64,000 bases of DNA, from positions 40,595,880-40,659,879 of the forward strand of contig CM036197.1 in assembly GCA_020631735.1 (NCBI GenBank), read 5' to 3'. The position numbers and the translations under genes were made by a program. Source of the stretch: Saccharum officinarum. Lineage: Eukaryota; Streptophyta; Magnoliopsida; Poales; Poaceae. Of the stretch, positions 10,401-20,251 are shown in pieces. Under the pieces are notes generated by a model, which saw only the letters and a list, made by a program, of their open reading frames with translations, ran no database searches and was not told the DNA's origin. Within the stretch, counting starts at the first letter, position 1; the number at the start of each line of letters is the position of its first letter.

Positions 10401-13400
10401 AACATCGGTTGAGATGGTTTGGACATGTCCAACGAAGGCCTCCCGAGGCGCCGGTGCGTAGTGGAGTTCTAAAGCGGGCCTATAATGTAAAGAGCGGTAG
10501 AGGTCGACCTAAACTAACTTGGGACGAGTCCGTTAAGAGAGATCTTAAGGAGTGGAATATCTCCAAGGATTTAGTTATGGACAGGAGCGCTTGGAGATTG
10601 GCAATCAACGTGCCTGAACCGTGACCTCTTTTTGTCTTGTGCCCTTTATGTCCCTTTATGTGTCTCCCTGTTTCTCGTCTCTTTTGGGTTTCATCTCTAG
10701 CCTACCCCAATTCGCTTGGGACAAAAGGCTATGTTGTTGTTGTTGTTGTTGTTGTACAGTGATTTTTTTTTTGAAACTAGCAGACAGTGATTTTGATCCT
10801 CTATATTACGCACACCGAGCCCGCTAGCATGTTTTGAAAGGCAGACACGGTCCCAGGTAATGAGGCGCTGACCTTCGTTGCATTTTTCCAAGCCTGTCCA
10901 GAGGAAAGCCAGACGCTTACCATCAATGGTTTCTCTGTCTGTCCTGAGGAGGAGCATGGATAGCATATAGTGGATCGGTAAGCTGCCAAGAATAGCGTTT
11001 ACAAGCACCACCCGGCTACCATAGCTTAGGAGCCGGGACTTCCAGTCAGCAAGGTATCGGTCAGAGGAAGAGATAAATGGCTGATAATCAGACACTCTCA
11101 GCTTGTGAGGAGAGAGGAGACCTAGCCACCTAGGTAAGGTTGGGGGAACGAGGAAATGGAGCAGCCTAAAATCCAAGCCATAACTGTGGCATCAGTTCCA
11201 TCAATATTCAAAGGGATAAATGTGGATTTCTGGAAATTAATGTAGAGGCCAGTGACGAGAGTGAAGTCGTCCAATAGCCGTTTTGGACATCTCACAGAGC
11301 TGACATCTCCCTTGGTTAAGATCAGAGTGTCGTTGGTGTACTGTAGCACAGGGCAAGGAAGGGTGTGGGGTGACAGATGTCTCCAAGAGCAGAAGCATTG
11401 GAGAGAAGTTTCTGGAGCACATCGGCCACAATAATGAAGAGGTAAGGAGAGATAGGGTCACCTTGCTGAAGGCCCTGACGGCAGCGAATCCAGTGTCCAG
11501 GCACGCTGTTGAGCATGACAGCAGTCTTGCTCATATGGAGGATGTCAGAAATCCATCCACGCCATTTGGATTCAAAGCCTCTAGTACAAAGGATGGCATC
11601 GAGGCTTGCCCATGATACCGAGTCAAACGCCTTTTTGAAATCCAGTTTGAGGATTGCAGTAGGCGCTTGGCGCTTGTATCAGCAATTTCAGCAGGTCGGC
11701 TGCATAGACAAATTCTCAGCGATGTTTTGCCCGTGAACAAAACCTGTTTGGTCAGGGTCAATCAGGGCTGGGATGACCGGGCGGAGACGGTTGGCAAGGA
11801 CTTTGGTGAGGAGCTTCATAGGGTAGTTCTAAGCGAGATAGGCCCATAAGCATCCTCCGTGTTCGCCCCTTCCTTCTTCGGCAGCAGGATAAGATGAGCA
11901 CGGTTTAGGCTGTCCAAATTTAGGGAGCCAGCATGGAAGGAATCGAACAGACAGACCAAGTCATTTTTTCAGGTGAGGCCAGAGAGCACGGTAGAAAGCC
12001 AGGTCAAAGCGCCGGGGCTAGAGTCCATGTCCATGGCGAACAAAGCAGCCGCAATTTCCTCCATATCAAAGGGGTGAGACAGCGAGTGGTTAGCCATAGC
12101 AGGTGAAGGGTAGAGGCCAGCATGAGAGAACCTCCAAGAGGTGTGGACGCTTTGACCAAACAAAGGAAGAGTAGAAATTGGAGAGAATGGTCTGCTTGGC
12201 CATATGGTTGATGTGGGCAATCCCAGCATCCTCAAGGCTCATGATCGAATTTCTGCGTTTACGGCCGGAGGCGGAAGCATGGAAAAATCTTTTCAGCCCA
12301 GTCGAAAGCCAACCGGATCGAGAAGTGTTGGTGCCAATAGCAGAGTTTGTCCCGAAGAACATCCTGGAGACCGCGCAGTGTGGAGCTGCAAGAGCATTTT
12401 CAAGACTTTCCAGAGGTCGAATCTCTCTGAGAAGATCCAGGGCACTGATGAGGACGTGGAGATCAACCTCACGCTGATCTGGAGCCCAGCGGGTCTTGCC
12501 TAGGGACCAGGACCCACAAACACAGTGACATGCTTTTAAGCCAGAGATAAAGCGTTTCCCTGACCGAGGCATGACTGCTGGAGTTCCAGGCTGCAACAGC
12601 AATCTCCTTAAAGGCGGGTTTGTTTAGCCAGAACTTTTCAAAAAGGAAACAGTGAGCTTTCGGGAGAAGGGAGGAGACGGTAATTAGGAGGGGACATGGT
12701 CTGAGGTAAATCTGGTTAGGGCGATGAGGGAGGTGTTGGGGAAGACCAGATCCTACGCATTGTTGACAAAGACTCCATCCAGACGGACAAGGGTGGGTGA
12801 GTCTCTCTGGTTTGACCAAGTGAAGGCACGTCCAAGGAGGGGGATTTCAATCAGCCCTAGCGAATTGATAGTGTCATTGAACATGAAAGCTTCATTGGCA
12901 CAGAAATTAGAGTTATTCTTATCCTCCAGGCAACATGTGAGGTTGAAATCCCCGAGAATAATCCAAAGGACATCTTCACTGGGCGCACAAGATTGAAGTT
13001 CATCTATGAAGTTCTGCTTATCAGCGTAGTTAGTGGGAGCATAAACGTTGGTGCAGAGGAAGTAGGAGCGATCAGCAGCGAGCACAGCCTCAGTGGTGAG
13101 AGTGTATGTGTATCGACGAGAGGTGGCACCCAGGACATTTTGTGTAGAGGAGTTAGTTTGTACTAAAATAACCTCTACACCTGGGCTCTAATTCATTGCA
13201 TACGTGCCAAATAATTGAGGTTGGGAAATGCCCCATACTCTTCACCTGTTTTTTTTCGCAAGCCATACTCTTCACCTGTTAGTGCCCATATCTGCTAACT
13301 CTCGTTGTATAGTTGTATTTCTCGGCCAAATCTAGATCTATGAAGACAGAAGGCTGTGGGGGTGCGGGTTACCGCACCGCGACATTGGAGTTGTTGAGTT

Positions 13401-14347
13401 CTGGTGATCTCTTTATCCCCCATGTAAGAATCTCCTTGAACAAAACTCTGGCATGGAAAAATGCCACAGCTGCTTTTAATATCCAATGCTGGGCCGGCTA
13501 GGGCCATCCCCCATTTTAATGGGATTTCAGGTGGGAAACCTTTCCTCTGATTGACCCTAAAAAAAGGAACTCTAGGATATCTTCACCTGTGTAGACTGAC
13601 GAAGACCATAACTGAAGCCGAATATGTCTAATGTACATTGGCTTTTTTTGTGCTAACTGAAATTATGGTTGCAGTCAAATGTCAGGAGGGAGAGGCCAAA
13701 ACGACCTGATCCTCCTTGCACCATCTGCAAAGGCACAGGGAGAATAGACTGCCGAAACTGCTTTGGCCGAGGTCTCTTTTAGTCCATCTCTGTGTTATCT
13801 TGTGGTATGCTGCTGTACCACAGTCATTCGTCGGCGTGATGTTTTCTCTCATCAAAATTTGGTCTGGGATCTACAGGAAGAACAAACCATGCCAATCTGA
13901 TCATGCTTCCAAAGGGCGAATGGCCACAATGGTGAGGCACACGATTGAGTCTTAGTTCTTACTCCCTCGATTCCAAATTATAAGGCATTACAAGAATCTT
14001 TATAGAGAAAATTGCAAAAATTTATAACGTCAAATAAGTATACTATGAAAATATAATTAATGAAGAATCTAATGATACTTAATTGGTGTCATAAATATTA
14101 TTATCTTATCATATAAATTTGTTTAAACTTGAGATCCTTTAACTCTCCAAGATTCATGGAATGCCTTATAATTTGGGATGGAGGGAGTAGTACTCTTCTC
14201 CATGGTTGTGCTGACTGCTAAACCTCACCACTCTTTCTCAGGTGTCGAATTTGTGGTGGTAGTGGACTGGATTACTGCCTCCGGTGCCATGGAACGGGTG
14301 AATATCGAGAACCCATGGGCTTCCACTTCACTGTCCAGAGAAAATGA
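7464..14347 (+). CDS. DnaJ-type (CXXCXGXG) zinc-finger protein, four exons
   Basis: Exons 7464-7601, 13675-13771, 13877-13931 and 14242-14347 join with consistent phases (0, 1, 0+2) and GT-AG introns to give 131 residues. Exon 2 carries CTICKGTGRIDCRNCFGRG and exon 4 CRICGGSGLDYCLRCHGTG, so four CXXC pairs with the glycine spacing of the DnaJ cysteine-rich domain. There is no J domain, as in stand-alone plant proteins such as BSD2 and other plastid DnaJ-finger proteins. The N-terminal 46 residues are rich in A, P and S, compatible with a transit peptide (inference). The linker contains LPKGEWPQW. The stop is at 14345-14347. The first intron is about 6.1 kb because of a LINE; the third intron holds a Stowaway MITE. 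A role as a thiol or chaperone-like plastid factor is inferred from the family only. Confidence 0.82.
7602..8631. other. 5' part of intron 1, no gene
   Basis: Intronic sequence. Two imperfect copies of ggtgaatatacagcagcct occur at about 8214 and 8519. The stretch 8378-8500 (accaaattaacctctgcac ... ggtggggaaatgcccc) resembles 13156-13240 on the other side of the LINE, suggesting an older duplication or two related insertions in the intron. Confidence 0.5.
9655..10790 (+). mobile_element. RTE-clade LINE, 5' truncated, (ttg)n tail
   Basis: Plus-strand RT fragment starting at KVPTKYVTLIKDMYRD and continuing through FADDVVLVDD at about 9855 (active-site FADD intact) to a 215-codon frame at 9977-10624 with RYLGSMLQKDG, LKGKFYRTAIRPAMLYG, WCCGHTRRDR and RLRWFGHVQRR. 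These are hallmarks of plant RTE elements. A stop at about 9914 breaks the frame. It ends with cccaattcgcttggg and then (ttg)n at 10733-10755, the typical RTE tail. It sits inside the L1: the L1 reading frame resumes across it between 9655 and about 10783. Confidence 0.82.
10756..10794. repeat. Short oligo(T) insertion with 11-bp direct repeats
   Basis: acagtgatttt occurs at 10756-10766 and 10784-10794, separated by six T and gaaactagcag. It lies just behind the RTE tail, so it could also be part of the target duplication of that insertion. Confidence 0.45.
13141..13674. other. 3' part of intron 1
   Basis: Non-coding intron sequence up to the acceptor ag at 13673-13674. It includes the small oligo(T) insertion at 13233-13280. 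Confidence 0.6.
13233..13280. repeat. Tiny oligo(T) insertion with 18-bp direct repeats
   Basis: ccatactcttcacctgtt is repeated exactly at 13233-13250 and 13263-13280, separated by only ttttttcgcaag. It looks like a target-site duplication around a minimal retro-insertion (minus orientation). Confidence 0.7.
13962..14187. mobile_element. Stowaway-type MITE in intron 3
   Basis: Termini ctccctcgattcc and ggatggagggag match the Stowaway (Tc1/mariner) TIR pattern. It is flanked by TA on both sides (13960-13961, 14188-14189). The body is 226 bp and AT-rich, with inverted ccaaattataaggcatt / atgccttataatttgg arms. It lies between exons 3 and 4 of the DnaJ-type gene. Confidence 0.88.
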
Positions 14348-14951
14348 GGTTCGCCTTGTATGCTACGATGTGCAGTGCAGTTGGTACCAGCTGCGGGGAC
14401 ATTGTAGTCACTCAGAGCATGTGTTCTCCAGTGTTTCTGAGATGAGTTATATCTAGTGCTAACGCATGTTACGTTGCTTCACGAAAGGAAAAAAAATGTA
14501 ATGAAAATCACGAGTGTGAAGGAAAATCCACTTTTTGCCGTGCATTGATAGTCTTTTTTTTTTTTTGAATCCGTGCATTGATAGTCTTAGGCCCTTACGC
14601 CCTGTTGGGATATTACGGTATGGCTCCCTGGAAAAAAAAAAGTAGACCTGGAATATTTCCTGGGCCTGGATTATGCTAACCGAACGAGCCCTTAGTTGTG
14701 TTTAAGATAGGACTCATAAGGCGCTGCTTTAAGTGCGGATGGTTTACGGTTAACCTATATTTGAATGCCGTCACGTGGCTGGATAGGAATGCGATGGCAA
14801 GCAGAGTTTCAATGGCATAGGTGAAACCGCCATTGTTGTTGTGTGTTAGCATGCTTGAATCCTGCCTCAGTTTTACGTTTACAGCCGTGAGTCCTGCCTG
14901 GATACGCCCAGACTCCAGAGGTCATCTAGATGCACAACTATACAAGCCATA
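14348..14951. other. 3' flank of the DnaJ-type gene, no gene
   Basis: Contains the oligo(T) insertion at 14538-14588 and a short A run at 14631-14641. No coding sequence is recognised. Confidence 0.5.
14538..14588. repeat. Tiny oligo(T) insertion with 18-bp direct repeats
   Basis: ccgtgcattgatagtctt is repeated exactly at 14538-14555 and 14571-14588, separated by eleven T and gaat. Confidence 0.7.
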
Positions 14952-15266
14952 ATGCAGAGGAATCCCCCGGATCTGGAGTTTCCAGCCGCTCTCGAGATCG
15001 ACCGGCATGACAATGACAATGACGACGGCGGCGGCAGCACCACCGAGGCGCGATCTCCTATGCGGACCTCACGCCGACCGTCGTATCACGGAGTGGGTTA
15101 CCGGGCTAGAGCGTTTGGAACACAGGGAAGTAACCTTTCCTTTCCTATGGAACACTGTAGCTTCTTTGCAGTTTCACGGAAAAGCAAAACTCCACTCCCA
15201 TCTCTTGTTACTGATTCCTTCGCGGAAGCCCGAGGTGACTATGACAATAATCCATCGGATGCATGA
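14952..15266 (+). CDS. Unrecognised ORF, 104 codons
   Basis: Open frame starting MQRNPPDLEFPAALEIDR, with an Asp/Asn-rich stretch after it. An overlapping frame (15007-15294) is also open, so which frame is real, if any, is unclear. The duplicated block begins inside it at 14989; in the second copy the same sequence is joined to the ALG2-like gene instead. I do not recognise a family. Confidence 0.25.
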   Translation: MQRNPPDLEFPAALEIDRHDNDNDDGGGSTTEARSPMRTSRRPSYHGVGYRARAFGTQGSNLSFPMEHCSFFAVSRKSKTPLPSLVTDSFAEARGDYDNNPSDA

Positions 15267-15400
15267 TTGTCTGCTGCTAAAAGCGGGTGGATGAGGATGA
15301 ATAAGTGCATGGGTCCCACAATCGTAAAAAGAGCCTGGTAACTAACACAGTATATCATTTCATTAACCACTAATAATGTCTCTTTATCATTCACAGTCTT

Positions 15401-15919
15401 ATGATTCCTGTGTTAAGGATTCCTGCGTTCGAAGCACCCATTTTTAGTTATTTCTTGTATTTTTTCCTTTTCTCTATTTTACCACTGCACACTCACCCCT
15501 TTCCTGCGTTTTTCCTATTCATGTCGATTCCTGCGTTCGGCCTCAACCTGCTGTGGAGGCGACGTGAGGCCACGAGGTGCCATGGCCCGGCGTCCAACGA
15601 GGTCTTGGCGAACGTCTTCCTGCCGCTGTCGCCCAGGTCCATCGCTGCCTGCTGTGCCGTGTGCCTTAAGTGGTCCGTGCTGCTCTCTTCGCCGCGCCTC
15701 GCGTCCCTCGCCGGCGACGCCGGCGACGCCGGCTGGACCGCATGCTTCGCTGGCCTCGACGGTGCCAATGCGGGCCGCGCCCGGCGCCGGCGCGGCGACA
15801 CCGTGACAGCGGCAACTTGGTTTCCGCTGCTGGCCAAACGTCAGCACAGGCGATCTAAAGAAGAGGCAAGCGTTCCGGCGCATGTTCTGACGGGCGTGTT
15901 CGCGTGCTGTAAGATCTGA
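15401..15919 (+). pseudogene. F-box domain fragment, copy A
   Basis: A 172-codon open frame whose middle (residues about 68-108) reads NEVLANVFLPLSPRSIAACC then AVCLKWSVLLSSPRLASL. This is the pattern of a plant F-box (LPxRSIAxCRAVCxxW). F-box proteins bind SKP1 in SCF ubiquitin ligases. No C-terminal kelch, LRR or FBA repeats follow; the frame ends at 15919. The N-terminal residues are hydrophobic and unlike an F-box protein. It is probably a gene fragment carried in the duplicated block. Confidence 0.55.
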
Positions 15920-16045
15920 GTCTCGGAGTCTGTGTATCCCGTGTCTGTTAAGTTTAAATTCTACTACTATAGTCGGAGTGCACGAGGCACGCAACTGTAT
16001 GTCTCTGTATCGATCTTTTTTTAACATGATCAACAGGCGTACTTG

Positions 16046-16673
16046 CATAGGCGGACCGACCTATAGGGCGAGCTTGGGCGGCCGCCCTAGGTCCCCTCCG
16101 GTGAGTACCACTACTACCCCTCTGTTCTCCGGCCGGTGACGGCGTCCGTTGAACATCCAGGTGCGAGCGCAACCACACAGGTCCGATGACCGGAGGTTGA
16201 AGAAGCTTTCAGCGCTAGCCCGTATGATTAACAAGGCCCACCCAACCCCAGTCCTCAATGGCCCATTTGCTGGCCCATTTTGGCCCTTAGGGCTAGCCGA
16301 CAGGTTTCCGGGGCCAGGGGCGCACACACAACATCGTGCCGCGCACGTGAGATTGCGACGCGCTCGGCGGCGGCGCTCCAACTCTCCAAGCCGTGCTCCC
16401 TGCCTCAGTGCCTTTGATTAGTGAATTAAATAGATAGAGAGATTGATCTTTGATTAGTGAAATTTCCTCATGTGCTTTTCAGGTGAGACGTAATCATATT
16501 GAAACTTCTTCTATACCATTTGTTTGCTGATTTATATATTAGAATATATTTGTTATGTGGTATTACTAATATAGATATGGCATACATATATAAAAAAATG
16601 GTATATCGGTGAAGTTTCGTATGTGTGTATAGCGATCCGCCCTACCTCATATTTTCGGCTAGGTCCGCCACTG
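16046..16673. mobile_element. Non-autonomous hAT element, copy A, TSD cgtacttg
   Basis: 8-bp direct repeats cgtacttg at 16038-16045 and 16674-16681 flank a 628-bp element. Its ends cataggcggacc and ggtccgccactg are inverted repeats of the cagtggcgga type common in grass hAT elements. No transposase is present. The 8-bp TSD is diagnostic for hAT. Confidence 0.88.
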
Positions 16674-17197
16674 CGTACTTGCGTGGTAAATTTGGGATTG
16701 TTTGGTTTCTCATGAAGCGAGAGTTCCATTCTAGGAGTATTTGAGATGGAGGGAGAATGTAAATTGAAAATGAAAGTCATGAAGAGTGTGAGATGGCATT
16801 ATTGTACAACTTATAAAAAAAACCTGCATATGAAAGAGCGGACCAGTTTTTCAATTTTGGTGATCTCTTCGATCACCTCTGAAAGTCATGTAATTCTGTC
16901 GAATTTCGTCAAAATTTTTAGATTTAAACATGAAGTATGATTTTTTCTAAAAATGTTAGATATAAACAAAATATTAGTATGATTTATAACTACAATCTAT
17001 ATTGTGTGGAGTACATAAATAAACAATATAAATATACGAGTCTAGAGTTATATATCATATGTATTTATGTAATATAAATTTTCAGACTTTTCTTTCGGTC
17101 ATCCCTAAAATTACCCAAATTTGCAAAATTTTGTTGAAATTTCGCCGAAATTATGAACCCTCTTCCAGCTGATGATACGAAGAGACGCCTTAACCTT

Positions 17198-17403
17198 AGG
17201 TAGTGTTTAGATGGTGTAAAAGTTGGTGTAAAATTTCTGTAGCACTTTTCGTTGTTATTTGGTAAAATTTATCCAATAATGGACTAACTAGGCTCAAAAG
17301 ATTCGTCTCGACATTTACAGACAAACTGTGTAATTAGTTATTTTTTTACCTATATTTAATACTCCATACATACGTCTAAAGATTCGATGTGACGGGGAAT
17401 CTC
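17198..17403. mobile_element. Truncated MITE relic
   Basis: tagtgtttagatgg at the left and an AT-rich body with aaagattcgtctcgac and tttagtttttttacct-like sequence resemble the family of the intact MITE at 61651-61893. The right inverted end is not clear. It lies just upstream of the SRR1-like gene and is duplicated at about 30561-30766. Confidence 0.45.
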
Positions 17404-18096
17404 GTAAAATTTTTGGAAGTTTGAAGGGCTGCCTTATACCTCAAGCAACCAACAAAATATCTCTGGCAAACTCTGACTGCATCAGACTGCTCCGCGAAAC
17501 CGGAAGCCCAACGCGAAATCACTTCTCCCCACGCTGCTTTTCTTCCGGCTCCCAATAGAGCGAAGGAACCCGCAAAACCCACCTAAAACCCTACTCACCC
17601 CGCCGCGATGAGCAACTCCATGGCAAAGGCTTCACCACCCCCCGTTCCTGCTCCTGGTAATCGATCCATCTGCTTATCTCCCCCCTCCCTCTGAGCGCGT
17701 TGCATATGTACATCAGTCCACCCATCGTCGTGCCACGGCATCACTGAAACTGATTTTCTTTTCTCTCTCTTCGCTCCAGATCCTGGCGCTGTGGCGAAGA
17801 AGACGATGGAGCCTGATCAGGAAGCGCGAGTCGTTCGTGGTAAACCTCAACCTTCCATCAATCGTCCTTTTTTTTGTCGTCTTCGTCGATCATGGGGTTT
17901 TCTTTGCTAAATGTCGGCCCTTTCCATGTTGTGATCTTCGTTTCGCCAAGCAGGTGGCGCCTGTCCTTCGTCGTCCAGCCTGGTCATGGAGGAGTTCGTG
18001 ATGGGCGATGACGCGCGGCTCGCCATGGAGCTGGCCGCGTCGTCCAGACTCTTCGCCTCCGATGCCGCGTTCCGCGACACACTGGCGCGCGTCCGC

Positions 18097-18115
18097 GGGG
18101 GGGGGGGGGGGGGGG
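18097..18115 (+). repeat. Coding poly-G tract, 19 G
   Basis: Nineteen G in SRR1-like exon 3 encode a poly-glycine run in frame. The two other copies have 14 G, which changes the frame. Confidence 0.9.
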
Positions 18116-18486
18116 AGCGGGTCCGCATCGTGCCCTACGGCCTCGGCGGCGCGCAGTACAGCTGGGCGCCACGGTTCCGCCTCGCCGTGCTGCTCCTCCT
18201 TCGCGACGCGTTCCCCGACGCGATCGGCAACGTCGAGGTGGTGTGCCCGACCGCGGCCCCCGTGGAGCGCCGAGCCATGGAGGAGTTGGGCTGCGTCGTT
18301 ACCGCGTCGGTTCAGCAGTGCCAGCCAGTTCGCGGGCCGACGCTCATCTTCATGCCATACGCAGACCATGTCTTCTTCAAAAACCTGCTCACCTTGAACT
18401 GGAGCGCGGATCAGCTCGGCAAGATTGTCTTGCTCGGGCACAGCTTTGGCACCATGGTCAGGATGCTTGAGCTCAGCATGTCCAAG

Positions 18487-18577
18487 CAGGATGCTTGCAT
18501 GGGGGGCAAATGGTGGAAAAGAAATTTTAGCCACCTCTCCATTTTGGGGAGAGATGCTTGCATGGGGGGAAAATGGT
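18487..18577. repeat. Junction sequence with a direct repeat
   Basis: Between the SRR1 part and the RING1-like exon, gatgcttgcatgggggg followed by c/aaaatgg occurs at about 18490 and about 18552. The repeat does not belong to either gene as far as I can see and may mark the recombination or capture event. Confidence 0.5.
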
Positions 18578-18713
18578 ACACGGAGCCAAAATCGACACGG
18601 CAGTGTTGGTTCAAATGGCAGGATTGGAAGGAGTGGACGCATTGCAAAATTGGTGGATCACCTCCGTACTGCTGATGAAATGGATAAAGAGGTAGTTTTC
18701 AGTTTGCGATATA

Positions 18714-18758
18714 GTATTTTCTCACAGTTGTGATAAAAAAAGGTATTTTCTCACAGTT
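18714..18758. repeat. Tiny oligo(A) insertion with 16-bp direct repeats
   Basis: gtattttctcacagtt occurs at 18714-18729 and 18743-18758 around gtgataaaaaaag. It lies in a RING1-like intron and is duplicated at 32072-32116. Confidence 0.65.
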
Positions 18759-18960
18759 ACATGAACCAAAATATGTTTGGGAAACAACTTTTTAAAGAGG
18801 GACAAAACAGCAAGTTTCTCAGGGTTGCTTGCTTTTTCCTTTTGTCCCTGCTCTTCAAGGGAAAAAGTAGGAAAGGATCGCTGGTCTATTGTCACACCAG
18901 ATGCATATCTCTACTGTATATATCTTCCATGCTTCAGTAGTTCTGTCGAGATGAGCTTAA

Positions 18961-19188
18961 GGCCTGTTTGGTTAGAGGTGTTAAAGTTTAACAAATACTG
19001 TAGCACTTTCGTCTTATTTGACAAAGTTTCTAATTTTGGACTAATTAGGCTTAATAGATTCGTCTCATAAATTACTCCTAATCTGTGCCGACATGCATAC
19101 AATTAGTCTACATTTAGTACTCTATACATTTACCGCAACATTGATGTGCTGAGAGTTAAACTTTAACATTCATGAACCAAACAGGGCC
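18961..19188. mobile_element. TIR MITE, copy A, flanked by ttaa
   Basis: Inverted ends ggcctgtttggtt and aaccaaacagggcc, with a second matched pair gttaaagttta / taaactttaac, bound a 228-bp element. ttaa stands on both sides (18957-18960, 19189-19192). The target duplication could be TA, TAA or TTAA, so the superfamily is uncertain. It lies in a RING1-like intron. Confidence 0.8.
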
Positions 19189-19795
19189 TTAACCTAAACC
19201 TGCAAATGGAGCGTGTGCCAGGTCTGCTGAACTGTCATATTTCTGTTTTGCAGTTCCAGCTGTATCTTATTCTCCTTCCTGTCGATGGACAAACCATACC
19301 TAACTTGGAAAAGCCTTATATAAGTTGTCGACCAACCTTGTCCATTCAACATCTTGTACAGGTGATTGCTTCTCTCAATGAATATCTTGCTTGGTTTCTG
19401 AACATTCCTAGTTTACTCAGTTGGACCTAAATAACAAAAGGATGTGAAATCGTGTTGTTTCAGTTCGTTGCTATTCAATTGTCTTGGAAAGTCGAAGAAC
19501 TTGAGATGTACATAAGGATGGACCGCCACTATGTACGTGTTGGCTCGAAGCTTTCCAGTACAGGTGAGGCAAAACCACGTCCATTTGATGGCTTGGAAAG
19601 ACTGAGGGAAGATAAACTTCTGTCGGAGCTTCATCCTTCATTTGCCTCTAGCAACGGTAATATGGTAAGACCCAGTCCAGTATTGAAACAAATTTACTGC
19701 GATCATCCTTGCTTGCTTGCTCATGTTGTGCTGATACACTTCGCTCTTGTCTTTAATGCCAGGAGTTGCGATATGCTTTGAAAACTCGAGATTAG

Positions 19796-20251
19796 AACAA
19801 TTTTGATCCTCAGCTATCAATTTATGAAGTCCCTGTCCATACGGTGGTAAACTGATAATGCAAATGAGATCTGCATCTGGTGAACGGATTTATGTGAAAA
19901 ATGGTGAAGCTGTTTTTCTCATTAGTCCTGCTAAGTTAATTTACCATCTTTGTCATATAAACGAAGTGATTAGCGAATGACCTCGGTGGGTGAATCAAGC
20001 TTGTCTCCTATTTACTGTTCATTTAGACGAGTTGATGGCATGATGGGAAGTCGGAAGCTGATTGTAATATAAAAAAAACAACTCATTTTTTCCTTTTTCA
20101 GGCGCCTCCAGTCTGACATCTTCAACTTATCTAATTTCTGTTAACACTTAACTCGACGCTGTAGTTTCTTCTGGTCCAGACTCCTGAGCTAATTGGATTT
20201 TGAGTTGTTTGTGAACCGTGGCTGGAAACTAAATACAGCGTGCGCTCCGCG
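19796..20251. other. Non-coding, 3' flank of the RING1-like fragment
   Basis: AT-rich sequence without a recognised gene or repeat. It presumably includes the 3' UTR of the RING1-like gene. Confidence 0.4.

Larger units (their letters stand above)
8632..13140 (-). mobile_element. 5'-truncated L1-type LINE, inactive
   Basis: Read on minus, it starts inside the endonuclease (TNVYAPTNYADKQNF, LGDFNLTC, AFTWSNQRDSPTLVRLD, about 13060-12760). It passes through RT motifs (GLQQGDPISPYLF at about 11470; QYTNDT at about 11340, where L1 usually has YADD; SSDRYLADWKSRLLSYGSRVVLVNAIL at about 11080-11000, written here as separate motifs) and ends with FWLDRW (about 9450) and LWNARNG (about 8900). Many frameshifts and stops break it and the catalytic YADD is altered, so it cannot be active. 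It lies antisense in intron 1 of the DnaJ-type gene. The right end at about 13140 is a 5' truncation. Exact ends and a target duplication could not be fixed. Confidence 0.82.
17608..18675 (+). pseudogene. SRR1-like gene, 5' part, copy A (chimeric)
   Basis: Exons 17608-17656, 17780-17839 and 17954 onward join in phase from ATG 17608 (MSNSMAKASPPPVPAPD...). Exon 3 carries the first half of an SRR1-like domain: IVPYGLGGAQYSWAPRFRL, then PTLIFMPYADHVFFKNLL and KIVLLGHSFGTM. SRR1 (Sensitivity to Red Light Reduced 1) acts in phytochrome B and clock signalling in Arabidopsis. Here 19 G at 18097-18115 keep the frame open. At 18491 the SRR1 sequence stops and foreign sequence with RING1-like exons follows, so the frame ends at 18675 with about 60 unrelated residues. 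A telo-box aaacccta lies at 17586-17593 in the 5' leader. Confidence 0.75.
14989..19602. repeat. Segmental duplication, copy A
   Basis: This 4.6-kb stretch is repeated at 28361-32960 with about 99% identity by eye. Differences include a 9-bp indel at about 15401, scattered single bases, and 19 versus 14 G in a coding homopolymer. The SRR1 5' part (17404-18491) occurs a third time at 32964-34046. The block carries an F-box fragment, a hAT MITE, the SRR1-like 5' exons and RING1-like 3' exons. Its left boundary against 28361 is the shared ctctcgag. Confidence 0.93.
18574..19795 (+). pseudogene. RING1-like E3 ligase, 3' exons (RAWUL domain), copy A
   Basis: Exons about 18574-18691, 19254-19361, 19464-19664 and 19763-19795 (stop TAG) join with GT-AG introns. 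They read RSGRIAKLVDHLRTADEMD, FQLYLILLPVDGQ, PTLSIQHLVQ, VEELEMYIRMDRHY, LREDKLLSELHPSF and ELRYALKTRD. This resembles the C-terminal RAWUL (ubiquitin-like) region of plant Polycomb RING1 proteins, which monoubiquitinate H2A. The RING finger and N-terminal exons are absent; SRR1 exons lie upstream instead. The SRR1 frame does not enter these exons in phase, so a fusion protein is unlikely without extra splicing. Only copy A retains the last exon. Confidence 0.65.

Noticed and set aside
15493..16048. Minus-strand frames of 114 and 177 codons (and their copies near 28.9-29.4 kb)
   Set aside because: Shadows of the GC-rich F-box fragment in other frames.
17890..18642. 250-codon minus-strand frame over the SRR1-like exon
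   Set aside because: Antisense of the exon with phase-consistent splice sites on plus; Pro/Arg-rich composition reflects the poly-G tract.
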